A DNA stretch of 64,000 nt. Origin: Sediminicola sp047612485 (GTDB lineage: Bacteria; Bacteroidota; Bacteroidia; Flavobacteriales; Flavobacteriaceae). Within the stretch, counting starts at the first letter, position 1, and each line of letters opens with the position of its first letter. Positions 1 through 8,567 of the stretch are shown in pieces. The notes beneath the pieces were generated by a model. It made no database searches. It saw nothing but the letters and a program-made list of their open reading frames with translations, and was not told the origin of the DNA. The stretch lies in assembly GCA_047612485.1 (NCBI GenBank), contig JBLGAT010000003.1, positions 1 through 64,000 of the forward strand, read 5' to 3'. The position numbers were made by a program, and so were the translations under genes.

Positions 1-126
1 GTACTAAAGAACGATATGCTGTTCATTACCTTGACCGATGGTTCCTTAATGGAGATCGATTTACATGATGTATTTCCGGAAGATCAGGAAAAACTGAGGG
101 TGATCTTTATGAAAAAGGGGCAATAG
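1..126 (+). CDS. C-terminal end of an unidentified protein (partial)
   Basis: An open frame enters from the left edge and ends at a TAG after 41 residues (VLKNDMLFITLTDGSLMEID at its start, ending in MKKGQ). The start lies outside the window. The tail is mixed hydrophobic/acidic and shows no motif I recognise, so no function is offered. It is the only plus-strand gene before the minus-strand block that begins at 1188. Confidence 0.55.
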   Translation, partial: VLKNDMLFITLTDGSLMEIDLHDVFPEDQEKLRVIFMKKGQ

Positions 127-177
127 TAGGAACATGGACCAAACTGACCGCTTGGTTTGTTTATTGTTTTTGATAAG

Positions 178-348
178 ATGAAACTGCATGTATTTACTAG
201 GGATAAAAAAGCAAAGAGTATCGTTGAAACGCCATTTTTTGGTCTGGTCGATCCTAAAATCAACTTGCAACAAACCGGGTGGTTTGTAAAAATGGCCTTG
301 ACGCACTTGTCCGTTCCCAAAAAACATGGTAATCCATTTCAATTATAG
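178..348 (+). CDS. Small hypothetical protein, 56 residues
   Basis: An ATG-started frame of 56 codons fills the space between the partial gene at the left edge and the DUF1460 gene on the other strand, whose stop it overlaps by 6 bp. It has no signal peptide, membrane segment or recognised motif. It is moderately basic, with a Trp and a Lys/His-rich end. No ribosome binding site is evident, which is normal here. It may equally be a chance ORF. Confidence 0.3.
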   Translation: MKLHVFTRDKKAKSIVETPFFGLVDPKINLQQTGWFVKMALTHLSVPKKHGNPFQL

Positions 349-1188
349 TGGCCTGACCACCATAATTCCCGTATTGCTTTTGATCTTTTTAAGATAATCC
401 ACCAAAGGTAATTCAGAGACCTCGACCTGCATACTTCCGGTAGAAGCGTGGAGTAAATGAATGCGCCCGTCGGCTTCCCTGGTAGCAAATCCGGTATGGG
501 TGATATCTAATCCTTTTATAGAGGTGGTCAAGGCAATAATGTCTCCCGATTGGATGAGATGTTCGTTGGCAGCAATCTGGTTCTGAGGCAGAAAACAGAT
601 CGGCTGTCCATTGAGGTCCTTTTCCATTTGCAGAATCCTTTCAAAATTTTGATCGTTCTTTAAAAAAGGGTATAGGTCCCTATGGGAGCCCATAAAGTTG
701 ATTTCTTTGTTAATTTCTATTCCCCCTATGTCTGCGGTTATATCCTGTACAAGGCCTTTATTTACATTGTCCTTGATCCAATATGAGAAATAGTGGAGTC
801 GGGAGGCATACCCATCCATATTGCCGTCTTCGTATCTTATTTGCTCCAAGGTGCTGGTAAAGGAATCAAAATCTGTTTTATGCTTCCGTACCATAGATCC
901 AAAGGCAAGAACATTTTCCACATAGGTGGTACAGTCCAACCCCTGTAGGTTGACAACCAAGGATTCGGAAATCCCAATTTCCAAGGTCTTTGCAACATAG
1001 GGTATTCCAAAAAAAGTCTTGCCCACTGCTGCCAAGAGCTCCCCGTAGTTGGATTGTCCTTTTAATTTTTGAAGTACAGCTATCTTATCCTCAAAAGCAG
1101 CTTTATCTTTTTGGGAACACACAATTTCTTGGGATAAGATCGGTTGGATCAAAAGGATAAGGAACAGAAAAATAAAAGAAGTTTTCAT
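343..1188 (-). CDS. DUF1460 family (N-acetylmuramoyl-L-alanine amidase-like) secreted protein
   Basis: 281 residues with a clear N-terminal signal peptide (hydrophobic residues 4-19, then a QE junction). The family hallmark LDCTTYVE places the likely catalytic Cys at residue 86. A histidine in the C-terminal part (LDITHTGFATRE, around residue 227) is the likely partner in an NlpC/P60-like fold. PF07313 (DUF1460) proteins are classed as amidase-like peptidoglycan hydrolases, so a role in periplasmic cell-wall peptide cleavage or recycling is inferred. It lies 13 bp downstream of the large TraB/GumN gene on the same strand and is probably co-transcribed with it. Confidence 0.85.
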   Translation of the reverse strand: MKTSFIFLFLILLIQPILSQEIVCSQKDKAAFEDKIAVLQKLKGQSNYGELLAAVGKTFFGIPYVAKTLEIGISESLVVNLQGLDCTTYVENVLAFGSMVRKHKTDFDSFTSTLEQIRYEDGNMDGYASRLHYFSYWIKDNVNKGLVQDITADIGGIEINKEINFMGSHRDLYPFLKNDQNFERILQMEKDLNGQPICFLPQNQIAANEHLIQSGDIIALTTSIKGLDITHTGFATREADGRIHLLHASTGSMQVEVSELPLVDYLKKIKSNTGIMVVRPL

Positions 1189-1201
1189 GGTGTTAGGTGA
1201 T

Positions 1202-4200
1202 TTAGAAGCCGAACTGATTAAAATTACTAAATAAATAAGGTCTGTAAACTATGGCGCGTTGCCTATCTTTCAACATGAACTCTTCGGTGACCAAATCTAC
1301 AAGTTCCTTTTCAGTATCGGTATCCTCGATACGGATTCCTTGGCTCTTATAAAATGGGTTGGTATTTAGGCCATGTTCATTTGTATATACCGATAGGTAG
1401 ATTTTGTATCCGTCGTCGTAATCTTGATTGTTCCGCAACTTAAAATAATAACCGGTATATTCTTGATCCTTATATTTTAATGGTCTTTCCGTAATATATT
1501 GTATGGTATTCTGTGCTTCATCAAATTCTTCTTGATCAAAAAAAGAAGCCTCTGCCAAGTGTTGTTGTGTCCTATATAGGACCGGGAAAAGGGATAGCTG
1601 ATCCAAGTCTTTTAGCCTATTGAACAATAGGGTCCTACTGTTGATGTTCGCAGCCAAGGAATCTACCATTTCATATGGTATATTCTTATTATCCTTGGCC
1701 AATAAAGTAACATAGGTTGTTTTTATTTTTGGATCATTGCTAAGTAAAAGACGATTAAAAAACTGCTGAACCTCTTTGTCCTTGATAAACGGATAGAGCA
1801 GTATTTCATAGTCTTCCAAAATATTGGTATTTTGAAATTGGGTGTTGCTGAAAAATCGCTTTTGGCTATCAGTAGAAATCCATTGTCCTAAATGTCTTTT
1901 CAGCTGTAATTTGGCATCGTTTAAAATTTGCTTGCTATATTTCTTATAGCTCTTCGGTTTTATCATCCCTTGCGTCATTAGATCAGCCAAAATGGAAAAA
2001 ATGGGACCATTATATTCCTCAATGGTGCTGTAGTCCAAAATTTTTGGAAATAATTTTTTCGCTAGCTCAAGATTGTCCATATAAGGTTTGAAAACGGCAT
2101 GGATTTCCAGTTTATTGGAAACCAATGGCAGGTCTTTGGACATAAGTTCCAAGAGAAGCTCCGTGGAATAATCATCCGATTTTTTAGCAATCGCCTGCAA
2201 TATTTTGGTCTGGGCATTGGAATTATTATACGAGTCTACATAGAGGGTCCTAAAGAATTGAAATACCTCTGGATCGTCTATTTCACCCATTTTTTGAATG
2301 AGGGAGGCCTGTATGTTTTTTTGGTCTTCCCTAAAATTAAATTTTGAAATATAATAGGTAAGTGAATCCAAATGCTTTTTGGTAAAGAGCAGAAAGCGGA
2401 TTCCATCAGCACCAATACTGTCCCGTTCACGAAGGGCCTTAAAAAATTCAGGGACCTTATCCTCCATTAGATTCCTCCCGATAAGGGTGTCCATGGGTTT
2501 AAAATTAGAAAAGAATTCAGCAACAAACGTACTTGGGGTACTAAGGGTGTCCAAATTGGCTTTTACTTCATAGAGCAGTCCGCCCTTCGAGATATTTTTC
2601 ACCAAAATTCTCGTTGAACTGGCCGTATCCCCCAATGTTAGATTCAATTCATGATATCCTTTGGGGGAAATGGATTTTTTCTCATCGTGAATGGTAAACT
2701 TCCTATTTGAATATATTTTTTTTCGGAGGGCCCAAACTGAATCTATACTTGGGAACATTAAATAATCATGGGCCTTGCTGACCTCTACAGTAATAGCTTC
2801 ATTGTTCTTGTTTAGGTAAAGTGTCTTCTTTACATATGGACTGTAGGGCTTAGACCTGTTCTTGCCAGTGTAGTAATTATTGCTGTTTTCAACAAATTTC
2901 GGAGGAGTAATGTTGCTAACGGTTGTAAAGAAAAGCGCTGTATCCTTTACTTTTTTAAAAGGCTCCAGATACATAGGTTTTTTTAGAACAAAGGAATTAA
3001 AATAGGTATTGGCCTCATCCTCATTGTTGGTCACCGCACCTAACAAAAAGTAATCACCTCCGTTAATGACCGTTTTTAACTGTAAATTTTGCGTGGAGTT
3101 AAAAGGAGCTGCCGATGTCAAGGACTTTTTATAAAATTCGCCATAGAGGGGGTCTAAGTTTAAGTCTTCATAGAACCGTTTTTGTATCTGCTTCAATTCA
3201 AAGGCGTCCTCCTCTATAAAATTGAAATCGTGCAAGGTGGCTTTTTTAAGAAAGAAGTAGTTACCTGTAGCTTTATCATAGCCTTCAACGGATCGGGTGC
3301 CATTTCTAAACCGATTAGAGAAAGTGTAAAAAGCGGGCATTTCAATTTCAAAATCCATAAAACCTGAAGTGACCAGTTCTTTTTGTGTCGCAAGTTTCTT
3401 AAAGTTAATGCTGTTAAAAATGGTGTCCGAATATTGAGTGACATAGTTGCCCTGTCCTCCCATTTTAAATATTATGATTTCCAGAGGGGTAATATAAATT
3501 TGGTACCGTTGACGGTCGCCATTCTTCAATTCGTTTTTTACGTCTAGCCCATAATATTCATCTTTGTACAGTCCTGTTTTCTCGCTGATGGTTCCTGGAA
3601 TATTTTCAAAAAGAAATCGGTCAATGTCCTCAATAGTAAATAGGGCATCTTTTTTTAAAAAGGTATTGGTGGGAATACGATTGACCATAAAATAGCTCCC
3701 ATTAGCCAGGTCAGGGGCAATATAGGTGGTATTCGTCATCTCCGAGATGGGATAGAGTTTGCTGGGTAATAAAAGGGAGAAGAAGCCATCATCAGGTTGC
3801 GTTTTGGTATAGGTATTCACTTTTACCTGCTTTTCCAATCGCTCTTTTATGCGTCTTCCAACGCTGCTTATTTTTGAGGTCAAGGGCCTCACAACGTATC
3901 CCTTGCTGCGCAATAAAGCGATAACACCATTTATACCAGGTAAGTGGGCAGCACCAATACCCGTGAACACTTTGCCTTTCTTCATTATGGAATCCAAGCG
4001 TTGTACCATTTGATTGTTGCGGATATAGAGCATATTTTTTAAATAATGCCTAGTGTAAACCCCTTGGTTGATACTATCAATAAAATTAATGTTCCTTTCC
4101 CTGTAAGCATCCTGCATCAAGGTCAACGGATCTTGCTGCTGAATTGTTTTTTGTAGCCATTCGTCTGGTTTTGCTTTTAAGGCGTTTAAATTGGCTTTCC

Positions 4201-4720
4201 CAACTAGGGCAGATGATTCTTCTATATCCTCAAGGGCGACAATGGGCTTATTGGATTTTTTGCCGGCTTGATAGATGAACATGTCCAGATAGGTTTCCTC
4301 TTCAAAGTTCCCAGAAAAGCCATCCGAGCGGTATAAAATAGTATTGATCAAACGGTCCTCAAAAGCCAAATAGGCGGCTATATCCTCTTTTTTGGGGTTC
4401 TTAACCAGAAAAGGATAGATGTAGAACCCTTTTGCAGCAAAAGTAGTGCCTTGGCCATAGCCGGAATTATCCAGACTATCCTCATCATCCAACCAAGTAT
4501 CCGGATCGGATTCCAAGGCGACGATATCACTTTTTTCCAAGGCCTCATAAAACACATCATCCAAACGGAAGGCAATTTTTTTACTCACATGCATGGTGCC
4601 ATAGAGGTACGAGCTCTGTTCCAATCCATTTCCGGAAATTTCCCAGAGCAAGCTATTTTTTTCTTGGGCAAAAGAGCCTGTGATAATAAATGTGATGGCC
4701 AAGGCCAGGAAGAAGCGCAT
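1202..4720 (-). CDS. TraB/GumN domain protein with a ~890-residue unknown C-terminal region
   Basis: 1172 residues. A signal peptide (about residues 1-19) is followed by a TraB/GumN domain (PF01963), about residues 24-285. This shows the first GTMH motif (residues 41-44), an Asp-rich ESDPDTW segment, and the second motif GIGAAHLPG ahead of a GYVVRPL strand. These Gly-x-x-His motifs are thought to form the active site of this metalloprotease-related superfamily. Usual stand-alone TraB proteins are about 300 residues. The remaining ~890 residues are acidic, alpha/beta and helical, possibly with HEAT-like helices near residues 760-950, and match nothing I recognise. First gene of an apparent operon with the DUF1460 gene. 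Confidence 0.8.
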   Translation of the reverse strand: MRFFLALAITFIITGSFAQEKNSLLWEISGNGLEQSSYLYGTMHVSKKIAFRLDDVFYEALEKSDIVALESDPDTWLDDEDSLDNSGYGQGTTFAAKGFYIYPFLVKNPKKEDIAAYLAFEDRLINTILYRSDGFSGNFEEETYLDMFIYQAGKKSNKPIVALEDIEESSALVGKANLNALKAKPDEWLQKTIQQQDPLTLMQDAYRERNINFIDSINQGVYTRHYLKNMLYIRNNQMVQRLDSIMKKGKVFTGIGAAHLPGINGVIALLRSKGYVVRPLTSKISSVGRRIKERLEKQVKVNTYTKTQPDDGFFSLLLPSKLYPISEMTNTTYIAPDLANGSYFMVNRIPTNTFLKKDALFTIEDIDRFLFENIPGTISEKTGLYKDEYYGLDVKNELKNGDRQRYQIYITPLEIIIFKMGGQGNYVTQYSDTIFNSINFKKLATQKELVTSGFMDFEIEMPAFYTFSNRFRNGTRSVEGYDKATGNYFFLKKATLHDFNFIEEDAFELKQIQKRFYEDLNLDPLYGEFYKKSLTSAAPFNSTQNLQLKTVINGGDYFLLGAVTNNEDEANTYFNSFVLKKPMYLEPFKKVKDTALFFTTVSNITPPKFVENSNNYYTGKNRSKPYSPYVKKTLYLNKNNEAITVEVSKAHDYLMFPSIDSVWALRKKIYSNRKFTIHDEKKSISPKGYHELNLTLGDTASSTRILVKNISKGGLLYEVKANLDTLSTPSTFVAEFFSNFKPMDTLIGRNLMEDKVPEFFKALRERDSIGADGIRFLLFTKKHLDSLTYYISKFNFREDQKNIQASLIQKMGEIDDPEVFQFFRTLYVDSYNNSNAQTKILQAIAKKSDDYSTELLLELMSKDLPLVSNKLEIHAVFKPYMDNLELAKKLFPKILDYSTIEEYNGPIFSILADLMTQGMIKPKSYKKYSKQILNDAKLQLKRHLGQWISTDSQKRFFSNTQFQNTNILEDYEILLYPFIKDKEVQQFFNRLLLSNDPKIKTTYVTLLAKDNKNIPYEMVDSLAANINSRTLLFNRLKDLDQLSLFPVLYRTQQHLAEASFFDQEEFDEAQNTIQYITERPLKYKDQEYTGYYFKLRNNQDYDDGYKIYLSVYTNEHGLNTNPFYKSQGIRIEDTDTEKELVDLVTEEFMLKDRQRAIVYRPYLFSNFNQFGF

Positions 4721-4823
4721 AGAGATCTCTTAATTAGGATTAAAAATGCCTTAAAAAACCATAGAAATAAAAAGTTATTGGATAATTAACGTTTTCTTGG
4801 CCTTAAAGGTTCCCTGTAACAGT

Positions 4824-5912
4824 TTATTTTTTACTTTTTTGTTCTTTCTCCGCTTTTGAATTGTCTATATTTTTGATGTATAGGCGTGTGTGGGGTAGAC
4901 TCTCCGGGTAGTTATCCTGCAAATAGGTAATCAGTTTTTCCCTTACCAATACTCTAAGGTCCCAAGCGGCAGGAGAATCCGAAGCACTCATTAGAGCGCG
5001 TATCTCCACGCTCCTCTCTTTCGCTTCTGTAACCTGAAGTACATTTACTTTTCCGTCCCATAGATCTGTGCCCTCTAAAATTCGGGTAAGTTCTTCCCTT
5101 AATTTATCAAATGGGACTTGATAATCAGTGTGGATAAAAACAGTTCCCATGATATCAGAAGAGCTTTTTGTCCAGTTTTGAAAAGGCTTATCAATGAAGT
5201 AAGGAGTCGGTACTATGAGCCGTCTCTTGTCCCAAATGGCGATAACTACATAGGTGAGTGTGATCTCTTCAATACGTCCCCATTCGCCCTCAACGATGAC
5301 CACATCATCAATTTTTATGGGCTGGGTGATGGCGATTTGGATCCCTGCCAAGATGGTGCCAATCATTTTCTGGGCAGAAAATCCGACAATGATACCTGCC
5401 ACACCTGCCGAGGCAAAGAGACTTATCCCAATTTCCCTGATGCTTTCAAAACTCATCAAAGCGGCGGCAATGGCCAAAAGGACTACCAGCACAATAAAAA
5501 TACGTTCCAGAATATTGAATTGGGTGTATATTTTGCGTGCCTTTAAATTGTCAGAGGCTTGTACATCATAATTTTGGATGATCAGTTTTTTGGTGATCTT
5601 TAAAGCAACCAAAATCAACCAGGTGATGCAACCGATGATCAAAAGGTTGCTGGTTTTATCAATGGCATAAGAAAAATCCTCTGCATTTAAAATGGTCTGT
5701 AGGGATTGGGAACGCATCAATAGCGCAAAAAACAATAGGAACAAGGGTGCCCCCATCTTTTTAATGGAATCTTTGGGAATGAGGTATTTGGGATTTGCAC
5801 CCAATTTTCTCAAAGTGTAATTGGTAATAACGTAAAGGATGGCCAAAAGGAGAAATGTTCCCAAGGCATATGCGGTTGTCTGGATTTCGGGATTATTGAA
5901 GAATTTATCCAT
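4824..5912 (-). CDS. MscS family mechanosensitive ion channel
   Basis: 362 residues with four to five N-terminal hydrophobic segments (about residues 15-33, 50-66, 85-105, 135-155 and 160-185). A pore-lining Gly/Ala-rich helix (ISLFASAGVAGIIVGFSAQ) and the beta-domain (PIKIDDVVIVEGEWGRIEEI) characteristic of MscS follow. The soluble alpha/beta cytoplasmic part runs to a Lys-rich end. MscS channels open under membrane tension during hypo-osmotic shock. It is divergent from hemH across a 184-bp AT-rich spacer. Confidence 0.92.
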   Translation of the reverse strand: MDKFFNNPEIQTTAYALGTFLLLAILYVITNYTLRKLGANPKYLIPKDSIKKMGAPLFLLFFALLMRSQSLQTILNAEDFSYAIDKTSNLLIIGCITWLILVALKITKKLIIQNYDVQASDNLKARKIYTQFNILERIFIVLVVLLAIAAALMSFESIREIGISLFASAGVAGIIVGFSAQKMIGTILAGIQIAITQPIKIDDVVIVEGEWGRIEEITLTYVVIAIWDKRRLIVPTPYFIDKPFQNWTKSSSDIMGTVFIHTDYQVPFDKLREELTRILEGTDLWDGKVNVLQVTEAKERSVEIRALMSASDSPAAWDLRVLVREKLITYLQDNYPESLPHTRLYIKNIDNSKAEKEQKSKK

Positions 5913-6096
5913 ATTTCTGTGGCCGTTTTTCTATTAAGGCTTGAACTTACAAAAAACGGTATTTCTAGGACTATTTTTTAGTTTAAAATCAGATTTCTCT
6001 ATACTGGCATCAATAAAGTATTTAAAGCTTTTAAATTATAGTTCCTCTACAAGTGTTATTTTTGCTTTGAAAAGGAAAATTTAAAGAGTTCGATAC

Positions 6097-7128
6097 ATGA
6101 AAGGAGTTTTGTTTGTAAACCTTGGGTCCCCAGATAGCCCTACCCCAAAGGATGTAAAGCCATATTTGGATGAGTTTTTAATGGATAAAAGGGTAATAGA
6201 TGTCCCCAAAATATTAAGGAACATTCTTGTAAGGGGTATTATTTTACAGACAAGGCCCAAGAAATCTGCCATGGCCTACAAGAAGATCTGGTGGGATGAA
6301 GGTTCTCCATTGATAGTAATTTCTGAAAGGTTTACCCAAAAGGTAAAAGAGCATACTAAATTACCTGTGGCTTTGGGAATGCGCTACGGCTCAATTACCA
6401 TAAAAAAAGCACTACAAGAGCTTAAGGACCAAGGTGTGGATGAGGTGCTACTAGTGCCCTTGTACCCACATTACGCCATGTCGTCTTATGAAACTGTGGT
6501 AGTAAAGGTGATGGAAGAACAACAAGCTTATTTCCCTGAAATGAAGGTGACCACCCTTCCTGCATTTTATAAAAATCCGGATTATATCAAGGTGCTTTCC
6601 GAGAGTATAACAGAGGGATTGAAAGATTTTGAATACGACCAACTTTTGTTTTCCTACCATGGGATTCCTGAAAGGCACATCAGAAAATCGGATCCTACCA
6701 AATTTCATTGTAAAATAGATGGCAGTTGCTGCCAGACCAATTCTGTGGCCCACCATACCTGCTACCGTCACCAATGTTATGAGATGACCAGATTGGTCAG
6801 TGAGCATATGGGCTTACCAGAAAATAAAGTGAGTGTTTCCTTTCAATCACGATTGGCTGGTGATCCATGGTTGAAGCCCTATACCGATTATGAATTTGAG
6901 CGATTTCCAAAAGAGGGTAAAAAACGTTTGGCCGTAATTACCCCTGCTTTTGTTGCCGACTGTTTGGAAACATTGGAGGAAATTGCCATGGAAGGGAAGG
7001 AACAGTTCGAAGAGGGAGGTGGGGAACACTACAAGCACATCTCTTGTCTCAATGATAGTCCAAATTGGGTGAACCTCATGGCCCAATGGGTCAATGAATG
7101 GGAAGCCACAGAAACCCTACCCTTATAA
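6097..7128 (+). CDS. hemH: Ferrochelatase, probable [2Fe-2S] class
   Basis: 343 residues, the normal bacterial length. It inserts Fe2+ into protoporphyrin IX, the last step of heme b synthesis. The active-site His is in SYHGIPERH (H188), and the conserved Glu is in the DCLETLEEI segment (E291/E294 area). Between them is a Cys-rich insert with cysteines at 205, 211, 212, 222 and 227. A class of ferrochelatases described from Myxococcus and Bdellovibrio carries a [2Fe-2S] cluster on an internal insert of this kind, so a cluster is likely here. The stop TAA overlaps the next gene's ATG. hemJ, the preceding pathway step, lies 8 kb downstream. Confidence 0.95.
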   Translation: MKGVLFVNLGSPDSPTPKDVKPYLDEFLMDKRVIDVPKILRNILVRGIILQTRPKKSAMAYKKIWWDEGSPLIVISERFTQKVKEHTKLPVALGMRYGSITIKKALQELKDQGVDEVLLVPLYPHYAMSSYETVVVKVMEEQQAYFPEMKVTTLPAFYKNPDYIKVLSESITEGLKDFEYDQLLFSYHGIPERHIRKSDPTKFHCKIDGSCCQTNSVAHHTCYRHQCYEMTRLVSEHMGLPENKVSVSFQSRLAGDPWLKPYTDYEFERFPKEGKKRLAVITPAFVADCLETLEEIAMEGKEQFEEGGGEHYKHISCLNDSPNWVNLMAQWVNEWEATETLPL

Positions 7129-8513
7129 TGGCAAAAGTGTCTTCGGAACAATTGGGTTCTGAGCCTATAGGGAAGCTTCTCATCAAGCAGGCACTTCCGG
7201 CATCCATAGGTATTTTGGTGATGTCGCTCAATGTTCTGGTAGACTCTATTTTTGTTGGTAATTGGATCGGTTCCATTGCCATTGCGGCTATCAATGTGGT
7301 ATTGCCTGTTTCTTTTTTTATTGGGGCCTTGGGGATGTCCATTGGAATTGGTGGCTCCAGTATCATTTCCCGTGCCTTGGGTGCGAATGACACGGAAAAA
7401 GCGCTAAAAGTTTTTGGGAATCAGATTACCCTATCCCTCTTGGTCACTATTTCTATGGTGTTCTTGGGGCTTTATTTCATAGACACGCTCATTCCAGCTT
7501 TTGGAGGTAAGGGTGATATATTTGCCCCTGCAAAGACCTACTATACGGTAGTCCTTTACGGCGTGCCTTTTTTGGCCCTATGTATGATGGGAAATACGGT
7601 TATCAGGGCAGAGGGGAAGCCTAAATTTGCTATGATTGCCATGATTATTCCTTCCGTTGGGAACCTCCTGATGGACTATATTTTCATTTATATTTTTGAT
7701 TGGGGAATGGAAGGGGCAGCATGGGCCACTACCATTGGATATTTCCTTTGCTTTAGTTATGTCTTTTATTTCTTTCTCTCCAAAAATTCAGAGTTAAAGA
7801 TATCCTGGAGCCATTTTGGTCTGGATCGTACTATTTTAAAAGAAATAGGGGCCTTGGGCTTTGTGACCATGGCTAGGCAAGCCGTAGTGAGCATTATATA
7901 CCTCATTATGAACAATGTACTGTTCAACTTGGGAGGCGAGGCCATGGTAGCCGTCTACGCCATTATTGGCCGGATGTTGATGTTCGCCCTTTTTCCTGTT
8001 TTTGGGGTAACACAAGGCTTTCTTCCAATTGCCGGATTCAACTACGGAGCTAATAAATACGAAAGGGTTAGGGAATCCATCAATACGGCTATAAAATATG
8101 CGGCCATATTGGCATCATTGGTCTTTGTGGGCCTCATGATATTTCCAGCTGAAATAGCATCATTATTTTTGAGTGATAAACCAGGGATGACCCCTTCAGA
8201 ACTTGCCATGAACGCCTTTGTATTGGAAAACACCCCCGGCGCCATGAGATGGGTGTTCGCAGCTACTCCAATAATAGCCCTTCAGCTCATAGGGGCTGCC
8301 TATTTCCAGGCGGTAGGCAAAGCCGTGCCCGCTTTACTGCTCACCTTGAGTAGGCAAGGTTTCTTTTTTATCCCATTGGTCCTTATTTTGCCACAATATT
8401 TAGGGGAATTGGGCGTATGGATATCATTTCCCATTGCAGATGTTCTGGCAACAATTGTCACAGGTTATTTTCTACGCAAGGAAATTCGCACTAATTTAAT
8501 GACAAAGATTTAG
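7128..8513 (+). CDS. MATE family efflux transporter
   Basis: 461 residues from the ATG at 7128, which shares its A with the hemH stop (TAATG). An in-frame ATG at 7098 inside hemH would add ten residues, but the coupled start is more likely because the frame becomes MATE-like only after it. About twelve hydrophobic segments are visible. Two MatE halves are seen: the first begins GKLLIKQALPASIGILVMSL and the second LGFVTMARQAVVSII. MATE proteins export cationic drugs or toxic metabolites using Na+ or H+. The tight coupling to ferrochelatase hints at a porphyrin/heme-related substrate, but that is inference only. Confidence 0.92.
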   Translation: MAKVSSEQLGSEPIGKLLIKQALPASIGILVMSLNVLVDSIFVGNWIGSIAIAAINVVLPVSFFIGALGMSIGIGGSSIISRALGANDTEKALKVFGNQITLSLLVTISMVFLGLYFIDTLIPAFGGKGDIFAPAKTYYTVVLYGVPFLALCMMGNTVIRAEGKPKFAMIAMIIPSVGNLLMDYIFIYIFDWGMEGAAWATTIGYFLCFSYVFYFFLSKNSELKISWSHFGLDRTILKEIGALGFVTMARQAVVSIIYLIMNNVLFNLGGEAMVAVYAIIGRMLMFALFPVFGVTQGFLPIAGFNYGANKYERVRESINTAIKYAAILASLVFVGLMIFPAEIASLFLSDKPGMTPSELAMNAFVLENTPGAMRWVFAATPIIALQLIGAAYFQAVGKAVPALLLTLSRQGFFFIPLVLILPQYLGELGVWISFPIADVLATIVTGYFLRKEIRTNLMTKI

Positions 8514-8567
8514 TCATAAATAGTTTTTATCCCTACTTTTAGAGGGACTAATTCTAATACAACTTAA

